DNA from: Litsea cubeba
Taxonomy: Eukaryota > Streptophyta > Magnoliopsida > Laurales > Lauraceae
Length of the DNA stretch: 64,000 bases
Direction: 5' to 3'
NCBI GenBank assembly: GCA_012931725.1
Contig: CM022953.1
Coordinates: forward strand, 32,638,946-32,702,945
Within the stretch, counting starts at the first letter, position 1. Each line of letters starts with the position of its first letter. The notes beneath the pieces were generated by a model. It was not told where the DNA came from and made no database searches. It was given only the letters and a program-made list of their open reading frames with translations. This document shows positions 22,601 to 32,699 of the stretch, piece after piece. A program made the translations under genes and the position numbers.

Positions 22601-22947
22601 AACCGCTCCTGCTTCTGGAGAAGAGCGTCTTGGGCTGCGACGTCTCCTCCAGCGGCTGGAGGTTGATCGCGGCGCGTCTCCTCTACGGCAACAGCTTTAT
22701 CTTTGCGGGGACGCCCGCGCCGGTGCTCGTCGCGTCGGGGTGGCACGGTTTCGTCCGCTGAGAGCGAGGCCTCGACTCCCTCTTGGAAGGGGATCTCGAC
22801 AAAGAGTTGGGAGCCCAGGCGACCCTCGCCTGCGGATGTGCCTTGGACCGTTCGGGATCGTCCCTGGGGAGGGACGTCCGTCGACGGTGCTAGCCGCTCG
22901 AGGATTGCCCTCGAGGACTCTCCGCCCTTCTTAGCTTTCGATGGCAT
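19612..22947 (-). CDS. Gypsy-1 Gag-protease-RT, open part of the polyprotein
   Basis: 1111 codons from ATG 22947, 70 bases inside the 5' LTR. A Gln/Arg-rich N-terminus is followed by a capsid-like region (FVPYDGLSDPSAHLRHFSQK, LPLKWFCSLP), a short Cys-His motif (CSFHRGNGHKTEDC near residue 530), aspartic protease (VDSGSSSEVL near 675) and reverse transcriptase (WRVCVDFTDLNKACPKD near 950; FGLKNAGATYQRL; active site YIDDMVVKS near 1050). Reading stops at TAG 19614-19612, where Gypsy-2 keeps Gln, so the full polyprotein continued into RNase H and integrase. Gag, protease and the RT palm are open, but the RT is truncated at its C-terminal side. Plant Tat wording throughout. Confidence 0.9.
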   Translation of the reverse strand: MPSKAKKGGESSRAILERLAPSTDVPPQGRSRTVQGTSAGEGRLGSQLFVEIPFQEGVEASLSADETVPPRRDEHRRGRPRKDKAVAVEETRRDQPPAAGGDVAAQDALLQKQERLVRELQQLQQQLRAAQTASLRQVSEPQGKKRDAPSRAAQPPREDLRNHLDRKRSQVHDEGSSNSRSHHSRDGRTHSRRSPNHSKRKSRAWTPEEDDEQEQFDKRVRLALQRNLDVRDQKQICGHTDLGGSPFTKEIERTPLPRKFSVPRFVPYDGLSDPSAHLRHFSQKMSIWGNGGHLNCKIFSSSLGDLPLKWFCSLPERSISSWKELQLSFLKKFQAYSAVPKKEGDLLALRMREGETLAKFAQRFWAVYSQIEGTREEMAIYAFQHALIPGNDLRKDLAGNPPESMPELMSRVKRFIAQEEDEIRARDQDRHREPEQKSSQPRQRGGRPSQKQEPKQAWVSSSAKPSSSRSGGTWKPRPPSSASQGVNVVFKEPIYRILPKIRTKPFFKYPPPMLNEPTSGGRSQLYCSFHRGNGHKTEDCHTLQRYLEKLAEEGHIPEFVKAGDAGGSEGRIHQSAAQAPDSEDSEKIINVIHLASSVPASSSRDSSQARAEARRASHGKEVLKAELAPASKKARRDRPAISFSDRDLEGIQLPHNDPLLLTMKLRDFTVKRILVDSGSSSEVLYYDCFKRMKLSEADLTEVRAPLLGLSATPVYPKGRITLETRVGGASVSADFLVVDAPSPYNVILGRAWLHKLEAVPSSLHQKLKFVHENKEGKMEVVTVEGDQQQARQCMLAAVPAAKEAERVNLAEFEKGLDQIGRDPEKKSIEDLAEVRLNPADPDRFFLIGTQLPDEERAELSRFLMQNVDVFAWSPSEMPGVDPEVICHKLNVDPDHKPVVQRARRTGLQQTDAVVEEIDSLLKAGAIREVQYPVWLANTVVVKKKTGKWRVCVDFTDLNKACPKDSFPLPKIDQLIDATAGHDRISFLDAYRGYHQIPLYEPDEEKTSFITPRGTYCYKVMPFGLKNAGATYQRLVTKMFHAQLGRTVEVYIDDMVVKSVHSGDHLVDLGQVFDILRVYKLKLNASKCAFGVASGKFLGSLVTRRGIEANPD

Positions 22948-22999
22948 GGCTTCTGAGAGATTGAGGTTTAGAAGGTTGGGAAGGTTGGGATATTACTTT

Positions 23000-23015
23000 C
23001 CCACAGACGGCGCCA
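23000..23015 (-). promoter_or_regulatory. Gypsy-1 primer binding site
   Basis: On the minus strand, two bases after the LTR, the sequence is TGGCGCCGTCTGTGGG. It begins with TGG, as needed for a tRNA CCA end; this version is common in plant Gypsy elements. The priming tRNA is not assigned here. Gypsy-2 has TAGCGCC at the same place, one transition away. Confidence 0.8.
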
Positions 23016-23017
23016 AT

Positions 23018-23901
23018 TGTAGGTGCAGAAAATAATGACCCACAATAAGGAGGTGCCTTAGAGGACTTATCCGATGATGATGATGACTGGGAATGACTGG
23101 ATACCGTCCGAAAGCCTGAAAGAGAAGAGAAAACGATCAAAGGACCCTGGCCTGGGCGGCGCAAGGCTCTCCGATGCCAAAGTCAGTGTGGGAACTGGAA
23201 CAATGGAAGGATAAGGAGAAGAGAGACAGAGTAACGGCCCTGTGAATGAAATTGTGCGTACCTTTAATGGTGGTTTGAGTCTCTATTTATAGAGTTTGGG
23301 ACGTATCTTTGGGAGATATCGTGGTGGGGTCTCATGAATCGACTGGGAAGCCATGATCAGCCCACGTTGTCATAAATGCGCGTCGGATCAGCCCACGTCG
23401 CATTTAATACGCGTCGGTTCAGCCCACGTCACATTTAATGTGCCAGATCGTGTTGGACGCCTTTGGCGATAGGGGATCGTGGGATCTGCCCTCAGGCCTT
23501 GCCCTGATGTGGCCTCAGCCGCTGGATGTCGTGTCTGTCCCACTAGCTCATGCCTTTATCCCTCCACGTGCCTGGTGACGTGGAGGATGAGGGGCGTGAG
23601 TGGAGACTCTTTCTGGTTTCGGCTTCCATCCCGGCTTTTTCAGCCGAGGTGGAGCTTTCTGCCGAGATGGCATCCGGGGTGGCCCAGCTGAGGTGGAGCT
23701 CCCTGCCGAGATGACGCTCGAGGCGGGCCAGTTCGGCGCTAAAGGCCCGGAGCTGCATGACTTCGGCCGGACCTCCTGTCCTGGTAGCCGGGGTGAGCCT
23801 GGTGCCATGTAGATGGCATGCGGATGGCACGTGAGAGTGCTTAGTCTCATCTGATGGCTGTGATTAGCGTAATCCTGTGGTTCTGGAAATCTCCCCACAC
23901 A
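23018..23901 (-). repeat. Gypsy-1 5' LTR (right copy)
   Basis: 884 bases, TGTAGGTGC to CCCCACACA on the plus strand. The following GTATG continues into AT-rich repeat A. By eye it differs from the left LTR at about seven sites over the last 660 bases, but at about twenty over the first 220. Confidence 0.9.
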
Positions 23902-25258
23902 GTATGCCAAAGGCTTTTAAAAGTTTTAGCTCAAAACATTTATGATTGAGAAAATGCTAATCACATGTTAAAAGTAACTTGTAAAAGACATAACTATGTA
24001 TTCTAAACAAGTTGTGAAAATCAAAGACAAAAACATGTGATGCATATGGATTTCAATCAAATTAACAATGAAGCTCAATGTATGCTTAAAGTATTTGAAA
24101 GTGTAAAACATACAAATATATTTGATTGAAATTAAGGGTCAAATCACATGTAATTAAAAGGACAACTTGAAAATGATATACCAATCAATGTTTAAACAAG
24201 TTGTAAAACTTTAAAACAAAATACATGTGATTTATAAAGTTGTTGAATCCAAAACATAAGATAGATTTGAAAGTGATTTTCTTATGATGAAAAACAACAA
24301 CCAAAGATTCAACCAAGTATAGGAATCATGTTACATATGATTTCAAAGATGATTCCAAAACATGATTTACTTAGATATACCAATTTAAGTACTACTTGGT
24401 TTGAATCAAGGTGGTGCATCCAAAACAATCAATCAATTCAAAACATAAACATGTTAAGGATACAACAACTCATAGTTTAGCATGCTAACAAAGATTTACC
24501 AATGATTAAAACAAAGCATGAAAACATATGATTAGGAAAAGCAAGCTTACTTAGTGATTTAACTTCATTAATCCCAAGCTTTAGCTTTCCTAATGACCCT
24601 TAGTATCCCTTAGCTCATTCCCCTTTCTATGACCTCAAAACACCTCAAGGAGGGCCTAAGAGTTCCTCTTTAATCAACACTTTTTCAATGGGAATGAACT
24701 AGTATTTATACCCAAAAAGTGGGTTTCTGCGAGTCCCCGGTCGACCTGCACTTTCCCGGGTCGACCTGGGCTTCAACGGTCATAAAACTGACCGTTTGAA
24801 AAAATGCCGTTGGCTCTTTCCCGGTCGACCTGCAGTGGGCTCGGTCGACCGGGTCCATGGGCTCGGTCGACCGGCCACACTGCGGGTCGACCGGGTCCCC
24901 TGGACCAATTCCCCCAAAAATAGCATATTTAAAGATATTGATTGTGGGGACTTTTGGGCCACTAAATCAAGCTTGGAAACATGAATTAAATCAATCTAAG
25001 TATTTTAAAAACATGAATCCTAACAAGCCAAAGATGATTTGAAACTTTTTAAAACCATTGGCTAGCTTGATTAAAAAATTCTTTTCAAAAATAAATGCAT
25101 CCAAGTTTTAAAATCAAAACATGCATGAACCAAGATTTCTAAAAACAATGCATGTGAAAATCAAGATTTCAAGATTTCTAAATCAATGCTCATGTGAAAA
25201 CTCAAATGATGATTTAAATGATAATGCATCCATCAAATTGCAATACACAAAATCCCTA
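23902..25258 (+). repeat. AT-rich dispersed repeat, copy A (5' part missing)
   Basis: It matches repeat B (27671-28879) along its length from TATGCCAAAGGCTTTTAAAAG. Its left part is replaced by Gypsy-1, and its right end reads ...ATCCCTAACA before Gypsy-3 pol resumes. No coding capacity. Probably a non-autonomous retroelement or LTR-type sequence; the class is not certain. Confidence 0.65.
24737..24892 (+). repeat. cluster of GGTCGACC palindromes in repeat A
   Basis: Six copies of the 8-base palindrome GGTCGACC within about 155 bases, in a GC-rich island inside an otherwise AT-rich element. Repeat B has the same island with most copies degraded (for example GGTGGACC, TGTCGACC). Confidence 0.8.
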
Positions 25259-27094
25259 ACAGTAATAAGGCAGCAGATTAGGCTTCCTGACTTCAAATTT
25301 CTGATTTATCAGGTTGACAATCAGTTGAGAGTCTCTAAAGACTTCCAGCATGGTGATGCCGGATTCGATGGCGAGTTTCAATCCTAGGATCAGAGCTTGG
25401 TATTCAGCTGTATTGTTTGTCCATGGTTCCAGTAGCGAGAAGGCATGTGGAATCATGTATTTGTCGGGGCTAACTAAGAGGATGCCAACTCCCAATATCA
25501 ACTCTCCTTTTTCATTTGTCCTGGTTGCACCGTTAAAGTACATGTCCCAGGAGGCATTTTGTGAGAAAGTCTCCATGTTGTAGACAGGTTCGTCTGTGAG
25601 ATCATTTCTGAGTGGAGAATCTTTAGGCAATGGATGCTCTGCGAGAAAGTCCGTTAGAGCTTGGCCTTTGATTAGCTTTTGCGATGCATACCTAATATCA
25701 AATTGTGACAAAAAGATGGACCATTTTGCCAATTGGGCATTGAGAGAACCTGCTTTTGTAACAAGGACCTTCAAGAGGTTGATCCTCGAGATTAGGTAGA
25801 CTGTGTTGGAAAGCAGGTAGTGACGTAGCTTTTGTACGATGAACATCACTGCAAGACATTCTTTTTCGACTGGAGAGTAGTAATGCTCTGCACCTACCAG
25901 TATGCGGTTGAGGTAGTATAGAGTAGCTTCCTTTCTTTCATCATTTTTTTGTGCGAGAAGAGCGCCTAGAGAATGGACGAAGGCTCTTGTGTACAAGATA
26001 AATGGTTTTCCAAAGGAAGGAGCAGCTAACACTGGAGGTTTGTTCAAATATGACTTGATATTTTGAAATGCAGCTTCACAGTCAGCATCCTAGACAAAGT
26101 TCACACCTTTCTTCATTAACCAAGAGAATGGACGGCACTTCCCCGAAAGATTGGAGATGAACTGTCTAATGTAGGCCAATCTTCCTTGAAGTCCTTTCAG
26201 TTCTCTCAAGGTTCTTGGAGAGGGCATTTCTAGAATAGCCTTGACTTTGATGGGTCAAGTTCTATTCCAGCTTTCCGAACTAGGAATCCGAAGAACTTAC
26301 CCAACGAGACGCCGAAGAAGCACTTTAGAGGATTCATCCGTAGTTTGTGTTTGCGAAGCCAGAGGAAGACTTCTCGAAGGTCTTCGAGATGATCTTCTTT
26401 TATTTTGCTTTTGACGGCGAGGTCATCAACGTAACATTCAACCGTCTTGTGCTGCATATCTTAGAATATCTTCATCATAGCCCTCTGATATGTGGCACCA
26501 GCATTTTTCAGACCAAATGGCATGATAGTGTAGCAATACCACCAAATGGAGCCCGAAAGGATGTGTGTTTTTCATCTTCAGGATGCATCTTTATCCGATT
26601 GTAGCTAGAGAAGCCATCCATGAATGTCATTTGCTCGAATCCATAGGTATTGTCAATCATTACCTCGTGTATAGGGAGCGGGAATTCATCCTTGGGGCAA
26701 GCGCCATTCAGGTCTCTATAGTCAATACAGACCCTGATCTTCCCATTTTTCTTTGTCACGAGGATAATGTTGGCCAACCATTCAGGATGTTGTTCCTCTC
26801 GGATGAAGCCAACGCTTTTGAGCTTTTGAACTTCTTGTTCAATTTTGTCTATCACTTCCAAACAAAATCTTCTTTGGCCTTGCTTGACAGGCTTGATGTC
26901 TTCTTGAAGATTGAGCTTGTGGACTGCTACTTTGGGGTCTAAACCAAGCATTTCAGTGTAGGACCATGCAAAGCAATCAACAAACTCACGAAGAAAAGTG
27001 ATATACTCGGGTAACTCATCATCCTTTATTTTCTTTCTTATGAATACAGGACGTGGGTTATCTGGTATTCCCAAGTCTTGTAAGTCCTTAATCC
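25259..27094 (-). pseudogene. Gypsy-3 pol remnant (Tat-like RT, RNase H, second RNase H)
   Basis: Minus strand. It starts after the repeat-B insertion with LGIPDNPRPVFIRKK, continues FVDCFAWSYTEMLGLDP, RT (KIRVCIDYRDLNGACPKDEF, MTFMDGFSSYNRI; active site YVDDLAVKS near 26430), RNase H (PFILYTRAFVHSLGALLAQ, YYSPVEKECLAV) and a second RNase H (WDMYFNGATR, where the usual FDGA Asp is Asn; NNTAEYQALILGL; FRDSQLIVNLI). It ends at RKPNLLPYY, cut by repeat A. Frameshifts lie near 26530 and 26230. Integrase is missing. The lineage resembles Ogre/Tat and differs from Gypsy-1 and -2. Confidence 0.8.
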
Positions 27095-27104
27095 TTACCC
27101 TAGA

Positions 27105-27120
27105 GGGGGGGGGGGGGGGG
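27105..27120 (+). repeat. G16 tract at the start of repeat B
   Basis: Sixteen consecutive G within the CTAG-AGGGG...TGAATAGGG start of the element. Confidence 0.9.
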
Positions 27121-27553
27121 TGAATAGGGTGAGCTATGAATTAGTGACCAATTATAATAAATTTTAACTTCTTTAAAATAACTGGTCACAAGTGATGATA
27201 TAGAACTAAAGTGCGGAAGCTAAGAAAAAGAATCATCACAAAGCACACACCATAACACAGAGATTTATAGTGGTTCGGCCTCAATGCGTATATCCACTAC
27301 CGGCTTGTGTTCCAACACTCCACCGGATTTTCACTATCCATGCTTTTCAATAGGCTAAGCAATAACCTCTACATTATGCTTTCCAAGGCTAAGCAATAAC
27401 CTCTTACAATATGCTTTCTAAGGCTAAGCAATAACCTATGCAACCAAGAGATTGGTTCTCTCTCAAAGTAGTGTCTAAAATACACTTGATGGAGATACAA
27501 TTTTAGCTCAATACAATGCCTCTTAATTAGGCGGTTATAAAAGTGAAAATCTA

Positions 27554-27556
<3 letters not shown>

Positions 27557-27594
<38 letters not shown>
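27557..27594 (+). repeat. (CA)n microsatellite
   Basis: About 19 CA units. It creates a spurious Cys-Val repeat frame on the minus strand. Confidence 0.95.
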
Positions 27595-27596
<2 letters not shown>

Positions 27597-28879
27597 ATGA
27601 ATGCAAAGATGAATGCATAATATGCATGTATGATGCCCTCAATCATTTTGAAAATAAAAACTCATAAATGTATGCCAAAGGCTTTTAAAAGTTTTAGCTC
27701 ATAAAAACATTTATGATTGAGGAAAGAATGCTAATCACATGTAAAAGAGATACCTATGTATTCCAAACAAGTTGTGAAATTCTAAGAACAAAACATGTGA
27801 CGCATAAGGATTTCAATCAAATTAACAATGTAGCTCAATATATGTATGTTAAAAGCATTTGAAAGTGTAAAACGCACAAATAGATTTGATTGAAATTAAG
27901 GGACAAATCACATGTAATTAAAAATCAACTTGAAAATGATATACCTATCAATGCTAAACAAGTTGTGAAACTTTAAAACCAAATACATGTGATTTGTGAA
28001 GTTGTTGAATCCAAAATATAAGATAGATTTGAAAGTGATTTTCTTATGATGAAAAAGAACAACCAAAGATTCAACCAAATATAGGAATCATGTCACATAT
28101 AATTTCAAAGATGTTTTCAAAACATGATTTACTTAGATATACCAATTTAAGTACTACTTGGTTTGAATTAAGGTGATGCATCCAAAATAATAAATCAATT
28201 CAAAACATATACATGTTAAGGACACAAGAAATCATAGTTTAACATGCTAGAAAAGATTTATCAATAAATAGAGTAAAGCATGAAAATATATGATTAGGAA
28301 AAACAAGCTTACTTAGATGATTGAACTATTGATTTCAAGCTTTAGCTTCCCTTATCACCCTTAGTATTCCTTAGCTTGTTCCCCTTTGTTTGGCCTCAAA
28401 ACATCTCAAGGAGGGCCTCTTGGTTCCTCAAATTTTTCAAGGGAATGAACCACTATTTATACCCAAAAAGTGAGTTTCTGTGTATCCCCGGTGGACCTGC
28501 ACTTTCCTCTGTCGACCTTCCCTTCAATGGGCAAAAATATGACCGTTTGAAAAAGCCCCAACGGTCACTTTCTCGGTCGACCGACGGTGTGCTCGATCGA
28601 CCCGGGCCCAGGGACCTTTTTCCCCAAAAATGCATATTTTTAAAGCATTTTCTTATGGGGACTTTGGGCCAATAAATCAAGCTTCGAAACATGTTTTAAA
28701 TCATTTTAAGAGTTTTAAAAATATGAAACATAAAATGCCTAAGATGATTTGAAACTTTTAAAACCATAGGCATGCTTGATTTGTAAAACTTCTTTAAAAA
28801 CTAAGCATGTGAAAATCAAGAGTTCAAGATTTCTAAATCAATGCATGTGTGAAAATTCAAATGATGATTAAAATGATAA

Positions 28880-29118
28880 CTTCTGTTGGAAGGTTTGTAG
28901 GTGGTTCCTCCATAATATTTTCGGAGGCTTCCAACTCAACGAAAACTTTTGGGGTTTCAAGGGCATTTCCAAACCAAGGCTTTGTTCCTTTCCATAGGTC
29001 TTCTTGATCGGTGATCTTCTCAAGACTTGCTATGAGATGGTCCCAATCGCCTGTTGAAACTTGGTCGAAGTAGGGTACTCCTTTTGGAGACGAGGGTTAT
29101 TCTAGGTCAGAATACCAC
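28880..29118 (-). pseudogene. Gypsy-3 pol fragment upstream of the repeat-B insertion
   Basis: The minus strand is open in one frame: GVPYFDQVSTGDWDHLIASL, TDQEDLWKGTKPWFGN, ENIMEEPPTNLP. It precedes the segment that resumes at 27090 and is the region between protease and RT. The 5' side is cut by LTR R at 29118. Confidence 0.6.
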
Positions 29119-31212
29119 TGTCGGATGTGAATTTCGACCCCCCCCCCCCCCCGCACGAGGAAAAGGACGTTTGGCATGGGGAATCTCCTTTCATCTATAT
29201 ATGCTACTTAAATTTCACATCGAAAATGAGGATTTTGACTATCCTCAAAATAATGGATCACGATCGCCAGCTACAGTAATGGCCGTAACACCATTCTTCG
29301 ACGAAAGACAAAGAAATATGGGGAGAAAATAAGTGGGTGGGTTCTTCCCTTCGTCTAATGTGCTGCCGGCAACACATGACGGTTGTCTTGTCACATTGAT
29401 TTGGGTCTCTTTGATGATGAGTCAGTTCATGGTCAAGAGTTAAAGTCCGAATAAAGGTTAATCCTCACACAGCATAATCATAGTATATCCAAGTAAAATA
29501 AAGCAATAACTGAGATAAAGGAAATAAAAGGGGGGAGGTGCCAAATATTTAGGAAGAGGATCAGCCCCGTTCCCGGGTACCCCCTTCAGATCCCTTGGCA
29601 AAATAGGGTTTAAAGGCTAACTTTTCAAACCAAAATGATGATGCAAATGAGACTTTGACTTATGATTTATGTGTTTTTTGTGTGCGATACACGAGTGATA
29701 AAAATGAAAGGCCGATGGGCCGTAATTGATTAGAGGTGGCCGATGGGCCATGACTGTTTAAAAGTGCGTGCAAAATCGCTCATCTCATCTTGTCATTCTC
29801 ATTTATTCAATTCTAGAAGTCAATTCTTCATTTCCTTTTATCATTAAGTTCGATTAAATATCTGGCACCTAAGGTGGAGGAAGAAATAAAGGAAATATCT
29901 TTTTGGGTTTATTTTGTTGGTTTTCTAGTTTTTATGGATTTTTTATATTGGGCTAGAAGGGCCTAACTAGGGGATTTACTTAGATTTACGTAATTAATGC
30001 TTTATTACTGATCATCGAATTAACTCTAACCTAAGGTCCTAGACCACCCACATCAGCTTTCCCAATTTCCTAATGGAACAGTAAGAGTGATGAGGTGAAA
30101 CCTAACGCTCTAAGCTACCTAACGGGGATTTAATCCTAGGGTGTAAATAGCCTAAGTTTGATAGTTCCTATACCTAAGCAATTTGTTGGGTAAGATCTTA
30201 ATTGATTCAATTTGTTTTGAGTTATATGTTGATTAAGAAGTGGGTTGAAGTTATTTTAAGGTTCTATTTTAGTCGTTGAAGATTCTGGAGTTTTAGGTTT
30301 TACTTCAACTGATGAAAGGACGTCGAAGTCGGTGAAACGGGGTTGGTAGAGGAGTTAGGTTCACACACAATGCCGCCTAGGTCACTCTGGTGACTTGGAC
30401 GCACAAGCAGTGGCGCCCAAGTACCAGGTTCTATATGGTTTGGCTAGTGCTGATGGTATCGGCTTGATTTCAGGAATTCGTGGGGTCTGGCTTGGTGTAA
30501 TTCTCTATTCTGATGTTGTTTTGGTTATGGGTTGATTTTAATTTAATAGTTTAAGTTCGGAATTCGAAACACAATCAGGATCCGGGACTTGAGCTGGACA
30601 GAGAACTTGGGCGCACCTGTATGGGCGCCTAAGTTCTAATTTGATGTCTTTTGGTGCTATGACTTGATTCGAGATTCCAGGTGCGTTTAAGTTAATTAAA
30701 TCTTTAATGTGGGGGCTGTTATTGGTTATGTGAAGGTTCTGTGATGTTAATCGAGGTCGAAGTTTTAAGTGAATAGGAATTCGATGATCTTAGGGCTAGA
30801 ATGGGATTTTGGTTATTTCCGGGATTCGAACGCTTAGATTTAGAGTTTCAAGTGATCTATGTCAATGAATTCTATATCCTGGATTGGTTTTGAGTCTCTG
30901 GACCTTAAGTGTGATAATGGCGGGAATTCGGGAGTCGAAACGTAGCCGAGACGCATCCCGGGACTGGACCAGGGAGATGGGCGCACCAGCAGTGGCCCCT
31001 AGGTCTTCTGGGGTGACTCAGGTGCGCCCAAGTGTTGTCTACTGGGTGGCTATGGGTTCGATGATTTCTAGGGTGTTTCTAAGTTGATTTCAGGTCATCT
31101 AATTCGCGTTTTTGGTTGCGAGATATTTTTATTCTCTGAATGTGATTGGTGTTGTTTCAATTAGGCTTTGACTAAGGTCTTATTAAGGGATTGGTGATAA
31201 TCAGGTCTGACA
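29119..31212 (+). mobile_element. LTR of family R (solo or junction LTR)
   Basis: 2094 bases from TGTCGGATG to GGTCTGACA, with inverted ends (TGTC/GACA; the second copy at 62289 starts TGTCAGATG). It has a C15 run at 29138-29152, a block with repeated GGCCGATGGGCC, and GCGCCCAAG words. It separates Gypsy-3 (left) from Copia-4 pol (right). Flanks ACCAC and CTTGT do not form a target duplication, so it may mark a recombination junction rather than a simple insertion. No coding sequence. Confidence 0.7.
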
Positions 31213-32685
31213 CTTGTGGACTTGCCTGCCAATATTAAACCTATTGGGTGCAAGTGGGTCTACAAGAGAAAGAGAGGACCGGATGGAAGAGTAGAGACCT
31301 TTAAGGCCAGGCTTGTTGCGAAAGGTTATACTCAGAAAGAAGGCACCGATTATGAGGAAACCTTCTCGCCGGTAGCCATGCTCAAGTCCATCCGGATACT
31401 CTTATCCATTGCAGCTCATCTTGATTACAAGATTTGGCAAATGGATGTTAAGACGGCGTTTCTCAACGGCCATCTTGAGGAAGACATATATATAATGCAA
31501 CCAGACGGTTTTGTAGCTAAAAACCAAGCGCAAAGAGTTTGTAAGCTGCAGAAGTCCATTTATGGACTGAAGCAGGCATCCCGGAGTTGGAACATCCGTT
31601 TTGACGAGGCAATCAGGTCATTTGGTTTTTGTCAAAATCCGGATGAGTCATGTGTGTACACGAAAACCAAAGGAGGCAGGGTAGTTTTTCTGGTAATATA
31701 TGTCGATGACATCCTACTCCTAGGGAGTGACATAGGACTGTTGTCAACAGTGAAAGTTTGGTTAGCTAAGACTTTTGATATGAAGGACTTGGGAGAAGCA
31801 AGCTACATCCTAGGGATTAAACTCCATCGAGACCGGAAAAATAGGATGATAGGATTATCCCAAGCTGCATATATAGATAAGGTACTAGTACGGTTTGCTA
31901 TGCAAGATTCTAAGAAAGGTATCACACCTTTCAGGCATGGAATGAACCTTTCCAAGGATCAGTGTCCCAAGACACCTGAGGAAAAGGAACAAATGAGAGC
32001 AATACCATATGCTTCGGCTGTGGGTAGCCTCATGTATGCTATGCTATGTACTAGACCGGATATCTGTCATGCAGTGGGCCTAGTCAGCAGATATCAGTCT
32101 AACCCAGGGTCTGATCATTGGACTGCTGTAAAATGTATTCTCAAATACTTGAGATGGACTAGAGATTACATGTTGATTTATGGCAGTGATGAGTTGATTC
32201 CAGTCGGATACACGGATTCTGACTTTATGTCAGATAAGGATTCCAGGAAATCAACTTCTGGATATGTGTTTATGCTTGGTGGCGGAGCTATTAGCTAGAG
32301 GAGTATTAAACAGGAATGTACCGCTGATTCCACCTCGGAGGTTGAATATGTAGCCGCTTGTGAAGTAGCTAAAGAAGCAGTATGGCTCAAAAGATTTCTT
32401 CTAGAACTTGGAGTGGTACCTTTGGCGCGACAGCCGCTCACAGTTTACTGTGACAGCAGCGGGGCAGTTGCACAGTCCAAGGAACCCAGGAGCCATAAGA
32501 GCCAAAAGCATGTACAGAGGAAGTATCACTTGGTTAGAGAGATTGTGCAGAGAGGTGATATTGCTATCAATAAGATAGCCTCTGCAGACAATCTGACAGA
32601 TCCCTTTACTAAGCCTTTAACCACCAAAGTCTTTGAGCAGCATGTAGACGGGATGGGCATGAGATGTCACCCAGATTGGCATTGA
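31213..32685 (+). pseudogene. Copia-4 reverse transcriptase and RNase H, 3' part of pol
   Basis: It starts abruptly at LVDLPANIKPIGCKWVYKRK (the usual N-terminal edge of Copia RT) because LTR R cuts the element. RT motifs: ARLVAKGYTQKEG, MDVKTAFLNGHLEEDIY, QPDGF, YGLKQASRSWN, active site YVDDILLLG near 31700. RNase H: YTDSDFMSDKDSRKSTSGY, SEVEYVAACEV, TVYCDSSGAV, ending HVDGMGMRCHPDWH. There is one in-frame TAG at 32296-32298 where Trp is expected (TGG-to-TAG); the frame is otherwise open. Gag, protease and integrase are absent. Confidence 0.9.
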
Positions 32686-32699
32686 GCCCAAGCGGGAGA
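32686..32699 (+). promoter_or_regulatory. Copia-4 polypurine tract region
   Basis: GCCCAAGCGGGAGAT-type purine-rich run between the pol stop and the LTR start (TGTTAG). Confidence 0.6.

Larger units (their letters stand above)
11521..23901 (-). mobile_element. Gypsy-1, Tat-lineage LTR retrotransposon with antisense extra gene
   Basis: A 12.4-kb element read on the minus strand: 5' LTR 23901-23018, primer site 23015-23000, gag-protease-RT 22947-19612, RNase H, second RNase H and integrase 19611-17188, tandem array about 17103-16590, then an antisense gene (aORF, plus strand 12905-15428), purine tract 12420-12406 and 3' LTR 12405-11521. Two RNase H modules plus an antisense gene between integrase and 3' LTR are hallmarks of Tat-lineage elements (maize Grande with its gene 23 is a known parallel). 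The flanks ATTTC and GTATG do not match, so no target duplication is present. Confidence 0.9.
27095..28879 (+). repeat. AT-rich dispersed repeat, copy B, inserted in Gypsy-3 pol
   Basis: It begins ACCCTAGAGGGG with a 16-G run, then TGAATAGGGTGAGC, a short GTGGTTCGGC word (27270) also present in the Copia LTRs, and a CA microsatellite. From 27671 it matches repeat A. Gypsy-3 coding sequence continues on both sides (28880-29118 and 27090 downward), so this is an insertion. No clean target duplication is visible. Confidence 0.7.

Noticed and set aside
21229..22602. Plus-strand frames opposite Gypsy-1 gag (279, 132 and 123 residues)
   Set aside because: Shadows of the gag-pol frame; low-complexity Gly/Leu/Arg composition and no family match.
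27369..27593. Cys-Val repeat protein on the minus strand
   Set aside because: It is a translation of the (CA)n microsatellite.
23902..28879. Repeats A and B as the LTR pair of one element around Gypsy-3 pol
   Set aside because: Pol continues on the far side of B (28880-29118), and B interrupts a reading frame, so B is an insertion. No primer site or TG...CA ends fit an LTR pair.
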